54,821 nt of DNA from positions 1 to 54,821 of the forward strand of contig NZ_SMKH01000011.1 in the NCBI RefSeq assembly GCF_004348515.1, written 5' to 3'. Below are positions 15,943-25,319 of this stretch, piece by piece. The notes under the pieces are model-generated. The model saw only the letters and a list, made by a program, of their open reading frames with translations, ran no database searches and was not told where the DNA came from. A program made the position numbers and the translations under genes. Source of the stretch: Actinomadura sp. KC345 (GTDB lineage: Bacteria > Actinomycetota > Actinomycetes > Streptosporangiales > Streptosporangiaceae). The stretch's first letter is position 1. Every line of letters starts with the position of its first letter.

Positions 15943-16160
15943 GCGGCCAGGTTGAGCAGTGCGTCCTGCGATGGCGGACGTACCGGGGCGGCGCTACGGC
16001 GGAGAGGTTCCTGAGCGGGTTGGCCGTGGTTCTGGAGCCTCGGGGGTGGCGCCTGGTCCGGCTCTACCGCGCGCAGGGGTTTCCGCTGCCCCTGTTGTGG
16101 GTCTACGTCACCGGCCCCTACAACCACGTCGGGCTCGGGGTCGTCGTGCTGGCGGTTTAG
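15921..16160 (+). pseudogene. Truncated copy of the small post-HATPase protein
   Basis: It starts like the 10225 gene (MGEV.PVS.QVEQCVLRW) and stays nearly identical through PYNHVGLGVVVLAV. A TAG at 16158 then ends it at 79 residues against 123, and the following sequence no longer matches. The C-terminal WGYHDAERG half is missing, so this copy is probably a decayed remnant, although a shortened protein could still be made. Confidence 0.65.
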
Positions 16161-16213
16161 GGGAGCGGCGGCGCCGCTTCCAACCCGCCTGCCGATCTCT
16201 TCCCGGCTACGCT

Positions 16214-16531
16214 GTGAAGGTGATCGAGGCTTGGTTCCGGGGGAACGTTCGTGTGGTCGCCAAGGACCCGGAACTGCCTCTTGATCTACCGGATTACTCC
16301 AACCTCACGCTTGTCCAAGACGGCCCGCCCATCGCTCACGCGGTCGAGGCCGGTTCGAGCCGTGCCGTCTGCGGGCAGGTGGCACGCCTTCTCCCCTTTG
16401 GCCGCTCTTGGCACGATCCGGTCCCAGCACATTTCGAACGCTGCGCCACATGCCTCGCCCGACACCCGATCGCATGCTCGGACGCGCCACGGAGCAACCA
16501 CGGAACGGACGGCCCCGTTCGTACTGTGTAG
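16214..16531 (+). CDS. Hypothetical small protein with cysteine pairs
   Basis: The product has 105 residues from GTG 16214 (GTG 16220 also possible). It opens VKVIEAWFRGNVRVVAKDPE, followed by LPDYSNLTLVQDGPP. The later part holds one Cys in RAVCGQ and the pair FERCATCLARHP, with a nearby His, which could bind a metal. It is not recognised as a named family. It follows the truncated cassette on the same strand and may have been its last gene. Confidence 0.55.
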   Translation: MKVIEAWFRGNVRVVAKDPELPLDLPDYSNLTLVQDGPPIAHAVEAGSSRAVCGQVARLLPFGRSWHDPVPAHFERCATCLARHPIACSDAPRSNHGTDGPVRTV

Positions 16532-16661
16532 GGCCGCCCGTTCGCGGGCCCGGGTCTAGTCTTGCCCGTCAGGGTGGCCGGTAGAGGGGTTGCAAGGGGC
16601 TTGTTTCCCGGGGGAACTCTGACGCCGGGACGCTCGGGCACCGCGTGCGAGCGCGCGGCGG

Positions 16662-17021
16662 TCACCAGACTCCGAGCGGCATGACGTCCCAGGAGAGACG
16701 AATGGCGGGACGTGTCTGCACCCGCAACGGCTCTAGGGCGTCACTCGTGAAGTGGAGGACCAACCCCTCGTACTCGTCCCGCTTCTCGACGGTGAGGCTC
16801 TCCAACCTGCGGAGCCGACCGATCGACATGGTCTCTTCGCCCGCCTCGTACATCGTCACGTACGCCTCGCCCGACGTGGGATCGAGCGAGAAGAGCACTT
16901 CACGAGCCCCTCGCCGGAGACGGAACGACTGAAGCCCGACAGGCCAGGCCATGTCCTCGTGCTCCGAGGACGGTTCGTCTTCGAAGAGCCAGATCAGGTC
17001 CGCGAGGTCGGGCATCTCCAT
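16662..17021 (-). CDS. Hypothetical protein
   Basis: The product has 119 residues if ATG 17021 is used. This start is preferred because TATAAC lies 9 nt upstream and would give a nearly leaderless transcript; the frame is open to 17087. The sequence is acidic at the N-terminus (DLADLIWLFEDEPSSEHED), then strand-rich (FRLRRGAREVLFSLDPTSGE, YVTMYEAGEE). It could be a small beta-sheet immunity-like or regulatory protein, but I do not recognise it. Confidence 0.55.
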   Translation of the reverse strand: MEMPDLADLIWLFEDEPSSEHEDMAWPVGLQSFRLRRGAREVLFSLDPTSGEAYVTMYEAGEETMSIGRLRRLESLTVEKRDEYEGLVLHFTSDALEPLRVQTRPAIRLSWDVMPLGVW

Positions 17022-17152
17022 GCGGCCGACGTTATAGGCACCCGGAGGGCGCGGCAGCATGGTGAGGAGCAATACGCGGGACAGCACAAGGAGCGGCAGC
17101 GGAGAGCGCGCGTCCGCTCGCGGGGCATGCCGCCTCAGTACTGTGACTTCGT

Positions 17153-18049
17153 ATGAGCGGCACCGCGATCGAGATCACCGCGGACCTGGTCCGTGACCTG
17201 CTGCAGGAGCAGCATCCAGACCTTGCGGGGCTGGCCATCCGCGAGGTGGCAGGCGGCTGGGGCAACCGGATGTGGCGTCTCGGGGACGAGTTGGCCGTGC
17301 GAATGCAGCACATGGACCCCACCCCGGAGCTCCAGCTCAAGGAGCGGCGATGGCTACCTGTGCTGGCCCCGCTCCTGCCGCTCCCGGTGCCGACCCCGGT
17401 GCGGTTCGGCCATCCGTCCGAGCGTTTCCCCAAGCACTGGACGGTGATGACGTGGGTTCCCGGCGAGCCGCTCGACCACGGCTCGATCAGCCGCGGGGCC
17501 CACGCGGCCGACACTCTGGCGGGTTTCCTGCGGGCGCTCCATGTGGAGGCGCCCGCCGAGGCGCCGATCGCTCTGGACCGCGGCGCCCATCCCAGGAACT
17601 GCACGGACGGCTTCGAGAACTTCTTCCAGGCCGTTGCACCCGACGACCTCGCTGCCGACGTCCGGGCCGTCTGGGACGACGCCGTTGCGGCCCGGACGTG
17701 GGAGGGCCCGCCGGTGTGGGTGCACGGCGACCTCCATCCCGCGAATGTCGTCGTCTCGGACGGAACGCTCTCGGGCATCGTCGACTTCGGTGACATGTTC
17801 GCAGGCGATCCGGCGTGGGACCTCGCCGCCGCATGGGTGCTGCTCCCCGCGGGCACGGCCTCGCGGTTCTTCGACATGTACGCGCATGCAGACGAGGCGG
17901 CGATCCGGCGCGCCCGCGGGCTGGCCGCCATGAAGAGCCTCTTCCTGATGCTCATGGGGCAGAACGGGGATCGGGGCCTTCCCGGCGGCAAGCCTCACTG
18001 GGGGTCTGCGGGCCGGGCGGCACTTGATCGTGTTCTGAAGGGTGCTTGA
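17153..18049 (+). CDS. APH-family phosphotransferase
   Basis: The product has 298 residues. The APH/choline-kinase fold shows the catalytic loop VWVHGDLHPANVVV, the metal-binding IVDFGDMFAGDPAWDL, and an N-lobe with GGWGNRMWRLGDELAVRM. Such proteins phosphorylate aminoglycosides, homoserine, hydroxyurea or other small molecules. The substrate cannot be told from these motifs. It stands alone, and a -10-like TACTGT lies 8 nt before the ATG, so the message may be leaderless. Confidence 0.85.
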   Translation: MSGTAIEITADLVRDLLQEQHPDLAGLAIREVAGGWGNRMWRLGDELAVRMQHMDPTPELQLKERRWLPVLAPLLPLPVPTPVRFGHPSERFPKHWTVMTWVPGEPLDHGSISRGAHAADTLAGFLRALHVEAPAEAPIALDRGAHPRNCTDGFENFFQAVAPDDLAADVRAVWDDAVAARTWEGPPVWVHGDLHPANVVVSDGTLSGIVDFGDMFAGDPAWDLAAAWVLLPAGTASRFFDMYAHADEAAIRRARGLAAMKSLFLMLMGQNGDRGLPGGKPHWGSAGRAALDRVLKGA

Positions 18050-18336
18050 CGCACGCTTCACCGAAGGTGCCGGCTCCCCGCGCGCTGCGGCAGCCAGTGG
18101 TTCCCACCAACGAAGCGGCTCAGCGGCTCTGAGCCTGCGCTTCCTTGGTGTCGTACGGCCCGGAGACGGGCTTGTGGGTGCCGCCCCCCAGTGCCCACTA
18201 TTTGTTTCCGCGGCGTTTGCGGACGTGCGTCGCCACAGCGTCCTCCTTTTCGTTGGGTCAGCGCCCGCACCTGGCGCGGACGGTTCTCTCACCGTGCCGT
18301 TCTCCTATCGCCGTGCAACATCTCACGGAGCCTTGA

Positions 18337-18819
18337 TCACCCGTGCCTTCCCGGGTCGGGTGGCGCCACGACGGGATCCGGCCAGAACTGCAAGAGGAAG
18401 CACGCGCCTACAAGGTCGCTTGCCGCTGCCTCCCATGGAAGTTCTGCGGGCTGCTCGCGTCGGCCGATTCGTAGTCGCCATCGACCAGGTGACGGAAGAT
18501 CTGGCCCGTGGCCCGAGCCCGCGTCGCTTTGGTCCACGAAGAACTGCGCGGTCGGCAGGTCCAGCGACAGGCACACCTGATCAGGCCAGTACGAGGCGTC
18601 GATCTCTGCGGATTCGTCCCAGACCTCTAGCTGCAACCTCGCTTTGATGATCAGGCTGTCCGCCGTCTCCAGAAATACCGAGCCAGAGCTTGCATGGACC
18701 CAGTCGCTCCCCGGTAGGCGATCCGGCACGCCCTCGCCGTCACAGGCTTGATCAACCAGACCGAACATGCCGTCCACGACGTACACATCCTGGAGCACGG
18801 CGGACAGTCTTTGTGCCAC
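18337..18819 (-). CDS. Hypothetical protein
   Basis: The product has 160 residues from GTG 18819 with a clear GGGAGG ribosome site about 9 nt upstream. Strand-rich segments (SGSVFLETADSLIIKARLQL, WPDQVCLSLDLPTAQFFVDQ) and a late PGRWRLRIGRR strand suggest a beta-sandwich-like fold. The ending FLLQFWPDP is reminiscent of stand-alone actinomycete immunity-like proteins. The family is unknown to me. Confidence 0.6.
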   Translation of the reverse strand: MAQRLSAVLQDVYVVDGMFGLVDQACDGEGVPDRLPGSDWVHASSGSVFLETADSLIIKARLQLEVWDESAEIDASYWPDQVCLSLDLPTAQFFVDQSDAGSGHGPDLPSPGRWRLRIGRREQPAELPWEAAASDLVGACFLLQFWPDPVVAPPDPGRHG

Positions 18820-18993
18820 CTGAGATTTCCTCCCGTCAACGAGGAAGCGCGTGTTCGCGAGCGATCCGGACGATCAGCAGGAGCACCAGCCTAAAGGCGA
18901 GCAGGACGGGCCCGGCCGGCGGCGCGATCCGCGGCATGCGGCGGTGCCCGTACAGGTCGCCGAGCGGCCGAGCGCGGGCGTGCAGACGATGGC

Positions 18994-19143
18994 GGTCACC
19001 GGCTGGGGCGGGGTCACGGCGATTCCCTGAGGGAGCACGGTGGAGAACGCGTGCAGGGCGTAGGCGCCGACGACGCGGTCGCCTGCCGCGTCCAGCACCC
19101 CCTCGTCGATCATGATCTTGGCGCCGTACATGCCCTCCTCCGA
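18994..19143 (-). pseudogene. Remnant of M20-family amidohydrolase
   Basis: About 50 codons read EEGMYGAKIMIDEGVLDAAG, then ALHAFSTVLPQGIAV and PPQPVTA. This matches the central part of M20 hippurate/indole-acetamide-type amidohydrolases (PAEEGG.GAK.MI..GVL...YALH). Neither the start nor the metal-binding and C-terminal halves are present nearby. This is an isolated gene fragment. Confidence 0.6.
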
Positions 19144-19299
19144 CCCCGGTGCGCCAGTGGTCGGTGACGGTCGTTTGTGCATCACGGGGCAGGGGATGCT
19201 AGCCGCGTCCGGACCGGTTTTATGATCTTGGTCCGGCAGCTTCCGGACTGGTTGCGCGGGTCCGGTTTCGGCGCCCGCTCCGAGGTTTCAGGTCAGGGT

Positions 19300-19794
19300 G
19301 TGCAGACATTTCTTCCGTACTGCGACTTCGTGGCTACGGCGCGTGTCCTGGACCGGCGCCGGTTGGGGAAGCAGCGGGTCGAGGCGCTGCAGGTGCTGCG
19401 TGGGCTCACCGTGCCGGGGTACGGGTGGCGGCGCCATCCGGCCGTGCGGATGTGGACGGGGTATGAGGAGGCGCTGGTCCGGTACGGTTTGGAGATCTGC
19501 CGGCGATGGTGCGAACTGGGGCATGCCGACACGTGCGCCGGGAGCTTGACCGCCGAGTTGGCCGCCGCCACGGGTGTCCGGCGGCCCCGGGGGCAGAAGC
19601 TGCTGGGTGAGGCCGGAGAACTGCCGCCCTGGCTGGGGGATCCGGCGCTGCACCTCAGTCACCGCTCGGCGCTGGCCCGCAAGGATCCAGCGTTCTACGG
19701 GCCGGTCTTCCCGGACATCCCCGCCGACCTGCCGTACCTGTGGCCCCGTTCGGATCGTGAGGGCGGGGGGCGCGGCGATGCGGCACCGATGTAG
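19300..19794 (+). CDS. MSMEG_6728-like protein (pyrimidine-dimer glycosylase-like)
   Basis: The product has 164 residues from GTG 19300, chosen because family members start with the MQTFLPY strand seen here (VQTFLPYCDFVATARVLD). The RRLGKQRVEALQVLRGL motif, GYGWRRHPAVRMW and late LHLSHRSALARKDPAFYGP are hallmarks of the family related to T4 endonuclease V. A DNA-repair role is assumed from the fold but is not proven for this family. A 10-bp stem overlaps the stop codon and should terminate transcription. Confidence 0.8.
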   Translation: MQTFLPYCDFVATARVLDRRRLGKQRVEALQVLRGLTVPGYGWRRHPAVRMWTGYEEALVRYGLEICRRWCELGHADTCAGSLTAELAAATGVRRPRGQKLLGEAGELPPWLGDPALHLSHRSALARKDPAFYGPVFPDIPADLPYLWPRSDREGGGRGDAAPM

Positions 19795-19805
19795 CGCCGC
19801 ATCGC
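19775..19805 (+). terminator. Terminator hairpin overlapping stop codon
   Basis: GCGATGCGGC (19775-19784) pairs perfectly with GCCGCATCGC (19796-19805) around an 11-nt loop that holds the TAG stop of the preceding gene. It lies between convergent genes and can act both ways. Confidence 0.7.
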
Positions 19806-19818
19806 CCGCGCCCGTGGC

Positions 19819-20430
19819 TCAGCCTCTGCGCGGAGGCGTGGGGTGGCGCTCCTTCTCCGTGGTGCCTCCCGTCTTCTGCCAGCCGCGGTGGAAGGGGCCT
19901 CGCCTGCGGCCCTGCGCCGGGACGGCGGAAGCCTCCGGACGGTCGTCGACGGGGCGGTGCTTCTCGTCCGCCCGCCGTGCCTCGCGCACGCCGACCACCA
20001 GGAATCGTCCCAGCGCCAGGCCTGCCAGCAGGACCATGACGGCGCCGAGCCCCTCGAAGAACGACAGGCGTTCGGCGATCTGGCGGGCCTCACCGCCGAG
20101 CGGCGCGCCCACGCCCATGTTCCAGAGCGCGGCCAGCGTGGTGCCGACGACGAACCACAGTCCGCCGAGGACGGCCAGCCAGCCACCGAACTGGGCCAGG
20201 GGCCGGTTCGCGGCGGTCATCAGGATCAGCCCGCCGATACCGACGGCGATCGCCGGAAGGATGGACAGCACCAGACGGTCCGCGCTGTAGACCCACGTTT
20301 CGTCCGGACCGAAGCCGAAGCCGAAGTAGGGGCCGATGAACGGGATGAGCCCGCCCCAGAGTGCAAGGAGCACCAGCAGGAGCCCGCTCAGCATGCCGCG
20401 GCTTCGGGGCGCTCGCAATTTCCCAGTCAT
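19819..20430 (-). CDS. Four-helix membrane protein
   Basis: The product has 203 residues from ATG 20430 with a strong AGGAGGGG ribosome site. Four hydrophobic segments are visible: about 14-35 (LSGLLLVLLALWGGLIPFIG), 53-71, 82-103 (WLAVLGGLWFVVGTTLAALW) and 127-148. A basic polar tail of about 50 residues follows and would be cytosolic. It resembles small actinomycete membrane proteins of unknown function. Confidence 0.75.
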   Translation of the reverse strand: MTGKLRAPRSRGMLSGLLLVLLALWGGLIPFIGPYFGFGFGPDETWVYSADRLVLSILPAIAVGIGGLILMTAANRPLAQFGGWLAVLGGLWFVVGTTLAALWNMGVGAPLGGEARQIAERLSFFEGLGAVMVLLAGLALGRFLVVGVREARRADEKHRPVDDRPEASAVPAQGRRRGPFHRGWQKTGGTTEKERHPTPPRRG

Positions 20431-20723
20431 GAGTATCCCCTCCTGACCAGGTGATAGTCCGACATTTCAGACATCGCGGTACCCGCTATGCCCGATCCCA
20501 ACCGGCTCGGCGGTCCGGTCGGCCCAGGATCCGCCAGGTTTTGAACTGAGGGTTCGCGGGTTTACGGCGGTTTTGGACGGGGTTTTGGCGGTATGCGGAG
20601 CTCGTCGAGAGGGGGCGGCATGCGGGTCGAGGGCGTGCGGGTGCATGGCTTTGAGTCGGCACCGACGGGCTCGGCGGCGTCACCGGGCTGCTCCAGGTCG
20701 GCGGGCGGCGGCCGCTGAGCGTG

Positions 20724-23700
20724 TCAGTGCGCGGGCGGCAGGAAGCGGGGGGCCAGCGCGGCTCCCGCGGTCGCGGCCGCCGCGGCCGCGGTGACGATCG
20801 CCCAGGCGCCGGGGCCCAGCGGGGTGCAGCCGAAGAAATGGCTGAGGCCCGGCAGCTCGACCACCGCGAACAGCGCGCCGACCGAGATCACGCAGGTGGC
20901 GATGACCAGGGGGCTGCGGTGGCGGGTGATGAGGGTCTGGCCCAGCTGGGCGCCGACCAGGGCCGCCAGGGCCATCGTGGAGGCTCTGCGGCGGCCTCCG
21001 GGGACGAGGCTCGTCAGGCGTCCCGCCTGCCAGGAGGCCAGCGCGGCGGCCGCGGTCGCGGTGCCGCGCACGGCCAGGGCCGAGCGCATGTCCCGGCCGG
21101 TGAAGCCGCGGACGGGGGCGCCCCCGAGCGGCGCGGCGTCGTCGGCGGGGGTGAGGGCCACGGCCAGCGCCGGGAGCATGTCGGTGAGCATGTTGACGAC
21201 GAGGAGCTGCCGGGTGCTGAGCGGGGCGTCGCCGCTCAGGGCCGTTCCGAGGATGGTGAAGGAGACCTCGCCCGCGTTGCCGCCGACGAGGATGGAGGCG
21301 GCGTCGCGGACGCTGTGCCACAGGGCGCGGCCCTCGCGCAGGGCGTCCAGGATCAGGGCGTTGTCCGGCGCCGTGAGGACGAGGTCCGCGGCGGTGCGGG
21401 CGGCGCCGGAGCCGCGGCCGGCGACCGCGATGCCGACGTCGGCCCGGCTGATGGCGGCGGCGTCGTTGACCCCGTCGCCGGTCATCGCGACCACCCGGCC
21501 GGCCTTGCGCAGGTCCTTCACGATGCGCACCTTCTGGGCCGGGGAGACGCGGGCGAAGACCGCGGCTTGCTGCACGGCGCGGCGCCGCTCGCCGGCGGAC
21601 ATGCCGTCGAGCTCGGTTCCGGTGAGGACCTGATCGGCGTCGGGGATGCCGAGCTCGGCGGCGACGGCCGCGGCGGTGGCCGGGTGATCGCCGGTGATCA
21701 TGGTGGTGCGCACTCCGGCCTCGACCAGCCGCCGCACGGCGTCCTCGGCGGTCGGACGGGGGGTGTCGGCGATGCCGACGAAGCCCAGGAGCGTGAGGTC
21801 CGCGATGTCGCCGTCGAGCCGGTCGGGGGCCGGTCCCTCGGCGACGGCGAGCACGCGCAGGCCCTCGCCGGCGAGGCGCTTGACGATCGCGGCGGCGGCG
21901 CGGCGCCGAGCCGGGGTGAGCGGCTCGTCACCCGTCCCGGGGTGCCTAGGAGTGTGGATCCGGGTGCACTTGGCGAGGACGACCTCGGGCGCGCCCTTGA
22001 CCGCGATGACCGGACGGCCGCCGTCCCGTCCGAGTGAGGCGGAGAACCCGCGGGTGGCTTCGAAGGGCAGTTCCTCGTCGAGCGTCCACCCGGTGTCCGG
22101 CGGCAGGTCGCCGGCGGACTCCAGCACGGCCCGGTCGGTGGCGTGGGCGACCCGCCCGCCGTGGGCCGGGCTCGCGTGCGCGGCGACGCGGAGGATGCGC
22201 CGGCCGTCCTCGCCGGTGAGCGGGAGCGGGCGGGCCGGGCCGGCGGCGCGGACCAGGCGGAGCCTGCCCTCGGTGAGAGTGCCGGTCTTGTCGAAGCACA
22301 GGGTGTCGACCCGTCCCAGCGCTTCGAGGGCCCGGGTGGAGCGGACCAGCACGCCGAGGCGGGAGAGCCGCCGCGCCGCCGCGAGCTGGGAGAGGGTGGC
22401 GACCAGGGGCAGCCCTTCGGGGACGGCCGCCACGGCGACCGCGATGCCGGATTCGAGGGAGCGGTGCAGCGGGAGCCCGCGCAGCGTGCCCAGCGCCGTG
22501 ACGGCCGCGCCGCCGAGCAGGGTGGCGGGGAGGGCCTGGTGGGTGAGTTCCGCCAGGCGCGCCTGCATGCTCGACGAGGCCTCCGCCGCGCCGGCCAGCG
22601 CCGCGGCGCGGCCGGTCTCGGTGGCCTCGGCGGTGGCGACCACGATGGCGGCCGCGCTTCCGGCGACGACCGTGGTGTTCTCGTAGACCATGCAGGAGCG
22701 GTCGGCCGGGTCGGCGCCCGGCGCGGGCTCGACGCTCTTGCCGACGGGCACCGACTCGCCGGTGAGCGTGGCCTCGTCCACTTCCAGCGACTCCGCCCAC
22801 AGCAGGCGGGCGTCCGCGGGGACGACGTCCTCCGGGCGCAGCAGGATCACATCGCCGATCCGCAGGGCGGCGGCCGGGACCTTCTCGGTGGCGGCCGACC
22901 GCAGGCGGGCGAACGCGTCCGGGTCCGCGGCTCCGGGCGGCGGGGCGGCGACGCCGTCGATGCGGCGTGCGGGCACCTGCTGTCCCAGGAGGAGATCGCC
23001 GAGGACGCGCTCCGCCCGCATCCGCTGCACGCCCCCGATGAGGGCGTTGCCCGTCATGACGCCGCTGACCAGCAGCGCGTCCACGCTGGAGCCCACCACC
23101 GCGGACGCCGCCGCGCCGAGCGCGAGCACGGGGGTGAGCGGATCGTCGAGTTCCTGCCGCACCGCGCCCGCCAGCCGCAGGCCCGCCCCGGCCGGACGGA
23201 CCACCGCCGAGTGCAGCGGCGGCACGGAGGACAGCAGGGACAGGAGCGCGGCGGCACGCGTGGCCGGCGTCCCGGCCTCCGCGGGCGCGGGCTCGGCGGC
23301 GCGCGACAGCCGCCGGAAGACCTCCTCGGCGCTGAGTGCGTGCCAGGCGTCGCGGACGACGGGCGGCGGCAGCGGACGGTGGTCCAGCCGCCGCGCGCTC
23401 ACCGCGTTGGCCAGCATCGCCGCCATCGCCGCCAGGTGCACCGGCGGCAGGTCCCGCGCGGACACGAACCCGCGGCGCCGGGGCCGCCCGCCGGAGATCA
23501 TCAGCAGCGCGCCGAGCGCCGACGCGCTCACCGACAGCTCCGCGGCGCGGTCGCTCGCGCGCCTCGCGGGCCGGACGGCCGCCAGCAGCCGCCATGCCTC
23601 GCCGAGTCCCGGTCCGCACACCAGGGCGGCGCGCCAGTCGGCCGGCCCGTCCCCGCTCAGCACGCTCACGCCGACGTCGGCCGCGTCCAGCGCCCGGTCC

Positions 23701-25319
23701 CGGCCGCGGGCGATCGCCAGGACCCCGTGCCCCTCGCGCTGCAGGGCGCGCACGGTGCCCGCCAGGTCCTCGGCGGCCACCGGGGAGTCGTCGCCCCAGG
23801 CCACCAGCTCCCTCGTGCTGGCGTGCTCGGTCAGGACGACCACGCCGGCCGCCTCGTGCGCCGCCGCGAGCAGCGCTTCGGCCAGCGGGTCGAGCGAGCG
23901 GCCGACCCGTACCCGGCCGCGGCGTTCGCCGCCGTCGTCCAGAAGGTCCAGCGTGACGCCCTCCGGGTCGGCGGGATCTCCGCCGGACGCCCTGACCAGG
24001 CGCCATTCCGGATCGCCGTCCGCACCGCCGCCGGGGCGTCCGGCGGGCCATGGGCCGGGCCCTGCCAGGTCGCCGGGGTCGCGGCCCGCCAGCGCCGCGG
24101 CGGCCATGCGCCAGACGCCCGCGTCGTCCAGTCCGTCCCCGGTCGCGGCCGCCGACAGCAGCCGCGGCTCCGTCGCGCACAGCACCGCCGAGTCGATGAC
24201 GACCGCGCCGACCCGGTCGAGCCGGCGCAGCGCGGCCGGTTCCAGCACCACCGCGCCCCGCACGGCCAGGTCGTGGGCCAGCACGGCGGCGAACGCCTCC
24301 CGGCCGTGCCGCGCCGCCTTGGGCACGGTCGCCAGCAGCAGGTCGGCGGCGCGAGAAGCCTGCCGGGTGCCTGCCAGGACGCCGGTCCCGCCCACCAACT
24401 GCCCCAGCTCCGTGCGGTGCACGGCCTTCTCCACGGGGCCGTCCGGGAGCGGGCACGGCCGCCGGGCGGGGACGCCGCACTCCTGCGGCTGCCCCAGCTC
24501 CGCGAGGTGCGGCTCACGGCGCCTCCACGTCTCGCGGCGGGCACTGATCTCGTAGAGGTGGAAGACCCGCTGGGCGGCGTCGGCCGCCACCGGGGCCACG
24601 CCGTGCGCGGCCCCGTTGGCGACGGCGTTGGCGACGCCGAGCAGGGCGTCGGCGCGGGCGCCGCCCAGCCGGTCCTCCACGGCCGCGCGGATCCGCGGCG
24701 TCACGTCCGCGATCGACACCGCGGCCCGCACCGGGCTGGGCGCCGGCGGGAGGGCCAGCAGCCTGCCCGCCACGGCCGCGGCCGCGGCAGCGCAGTCCGC
24801 CGCGAGGGTGGACGCCGCCGCCGTCCACGCCATCTCGTCATCGGGAGGGCGGCTGTGGGCGTCCTCGTCGAACGGAGCGGCGCGGTGCTCGGCCTCCACG
24901 TCCCGCACCGCCGCCACCAGGGCGCTCAGGTCCACCTCGTGTTCGGCGAACGCGACCAGGACGTGACCGGCGACCGCGTTGACCTCGGCCAGGGTCACCC
25001 CGTCCAGCCGCTGGAGCGCGTCCGTCAGCGCCTTCACGTAGCGCCGGTGGAGCCGGCCGCCGCCCGACAGGCCGTTCACCTGGATGTGGGCGCGCCCGCC
25101 GTGCGACCACACGCGCCGTTCCGGTCCTCCGGCCGCCAGGGACGCGAGCGCGCCGGCGGCCCTGGCGGCGCGGTGCGCCCCCTCGCCGACCGTCCTGGCC
25201 ACCGGCCCGGTCCGCAGCCCGGCCTTCGCCCCCCGCACGGCCAGCGTCGATGCCGCGGCCGCGGCCGAGACCGGCACGTTGAGCGCCGTCCTGGCCAGGG
25301 ACGCCCCCGGAATCGCCAC
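20724..25319 (-). CDS. Large CtpI-like P-type ATPase with degenerate N-terminal half
   Basis: The product has 1531 residues from GTG 25319 behind AGGAGG. Residues about 67-143 look like an HMA-type domain. Residues about 300-560 resemble the soluble part of a P-type ATPase but with AVVIDSAVLC (D376) where the DKTGT phosphorylation site should be. The complete pump follows: TGES (E855), PEGLPLVATLSQLAAARR in the membrane, phosphorylated D1010 in CFDKTGTLTEG, and TGDGVND (D1282, D1286). Total length and the tandem plan match mycobacterial CtpI-type ATPases. It probably transports a cation (possibly a divalent metal or calcium) across the cytoplasmic membrane, but the ion is not evident. Confidence 0.9.
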   Translation of the reverse strand: MAIPGASLARTALNVPVSAAAAASTLAVRGAKAGLRTGPVARTVGEGAHRAARAAGALASLAAGGPERRVWSHGGRAHIQVNGLSGGGRLHRRYVKALTDALQRLDGVTLAEVNAVAGHVLVAFAEHEVDLSALVAAVRDVEAEHRAAPFDEDAHSRPPDDEMAWTAAASTLAADCAAAAAAVAGRLLALPPAPSPVRAAVSIADVTPRIRAAVEDRLGGARADALLGVANAVANGAAHGVAPVAADAAQRVFHLYEISARRETWRRREPHLAELGQPQECGVPARRPCPLPDGPVEKAVHRTELGQLVGGTGVLAGTRQASRAADLLLATVPKAARHGREAFAAVLAHDLAVRGAVVLEPAALRRLDRVGAVVIDSAVLCATEPRLLSAAATGDGLDDAGVWRMAAAALAGRDPGDLAGPGPWPAGRPGGGADGDPEWRLVRASGGDPADPEGVTLDLLDDGGERRGRVRVGRSLDPLAEALLAAAHEAAGVVVLTEHASTRELVAWGDDSPVAAEDLAGTVRALQREGHGVLAIARGRDRALDAADVGVSVLSGDGPADWRAALVCGPGLGEAWRLLAAVRPARRASDRAAELSVSASALGALLMISGGRPRRRGFVSARDLPPVHLAAMAAMLANAVSARRLDHRPLPPPVVRDAWHALSAEEVFRRLSRAAEPAPAEAGTPATRAAALLSLLSSVPPLHSAVVRPAGAGLRLAGAVRQELDDPLTPVLALGAAASAVVGSSVDALLVSGVMTGNALIGGVQRMRAERVLGDLLLGQQVPARRIDGVAAPPPGAADPDAFARLRSAATEKVPAAALRIGDVILLRPEDVVPADARLLWAESLEVDEATLTGESVPVGKSVEPAPGADPADRSCMVYENTTVVAGSAAAIVVATAEATETGRAAALAGAAEASSSMQARLAELTHQALPATLLGGAAVTALGTLRGLPLHRSLESGIAVAVAAVPEGLPLVATLSQLAAARRLSRLGVLVRSTRALEALGRVDTLCFDKTGTLTEGRLRLVRAAGPARPLPLTGEDGRRILRVAAHASPAHGGRVAHATDRAVLESAGDLPPDTGWTLDEELPFEATRGFSASLGRDGGRPVIAVKGAPEVVLAKCTRIHTPRHPGTGDEPLTPARRRAAAAIVKRLAGEGLRVLAVAEGPAPDRLDGDIADLTLLGFVGIADTPRPTAEDAVRRLVEAGVRTTMITGDHPATAAAVAAELGIPDADQVLTGTELDGMSAGERRRAVQQAAVFARVSPAQKVRIVKDLRKAGRVVAMTGDGVNDAAAISRADVGIAVAGRGSGAARTAADLVLTAPDNALILDALREGRALWHSVRDAASILVGGNAGEVSFTILGTALSGDAPLSTRQLLVVNMLTDMLPALAVALTPADDAAPLGGAPVRGFTGRDMRSALAVRGTATAAAALASWQAGRLTSLVPGGRRRASTMALAALVGAQLGQTLITRHRSPLVIATCVISVGALFAVVELPGLSHFFGCTPLGPGAWAIVTAAAAAATAGAALAPRFLPPAH

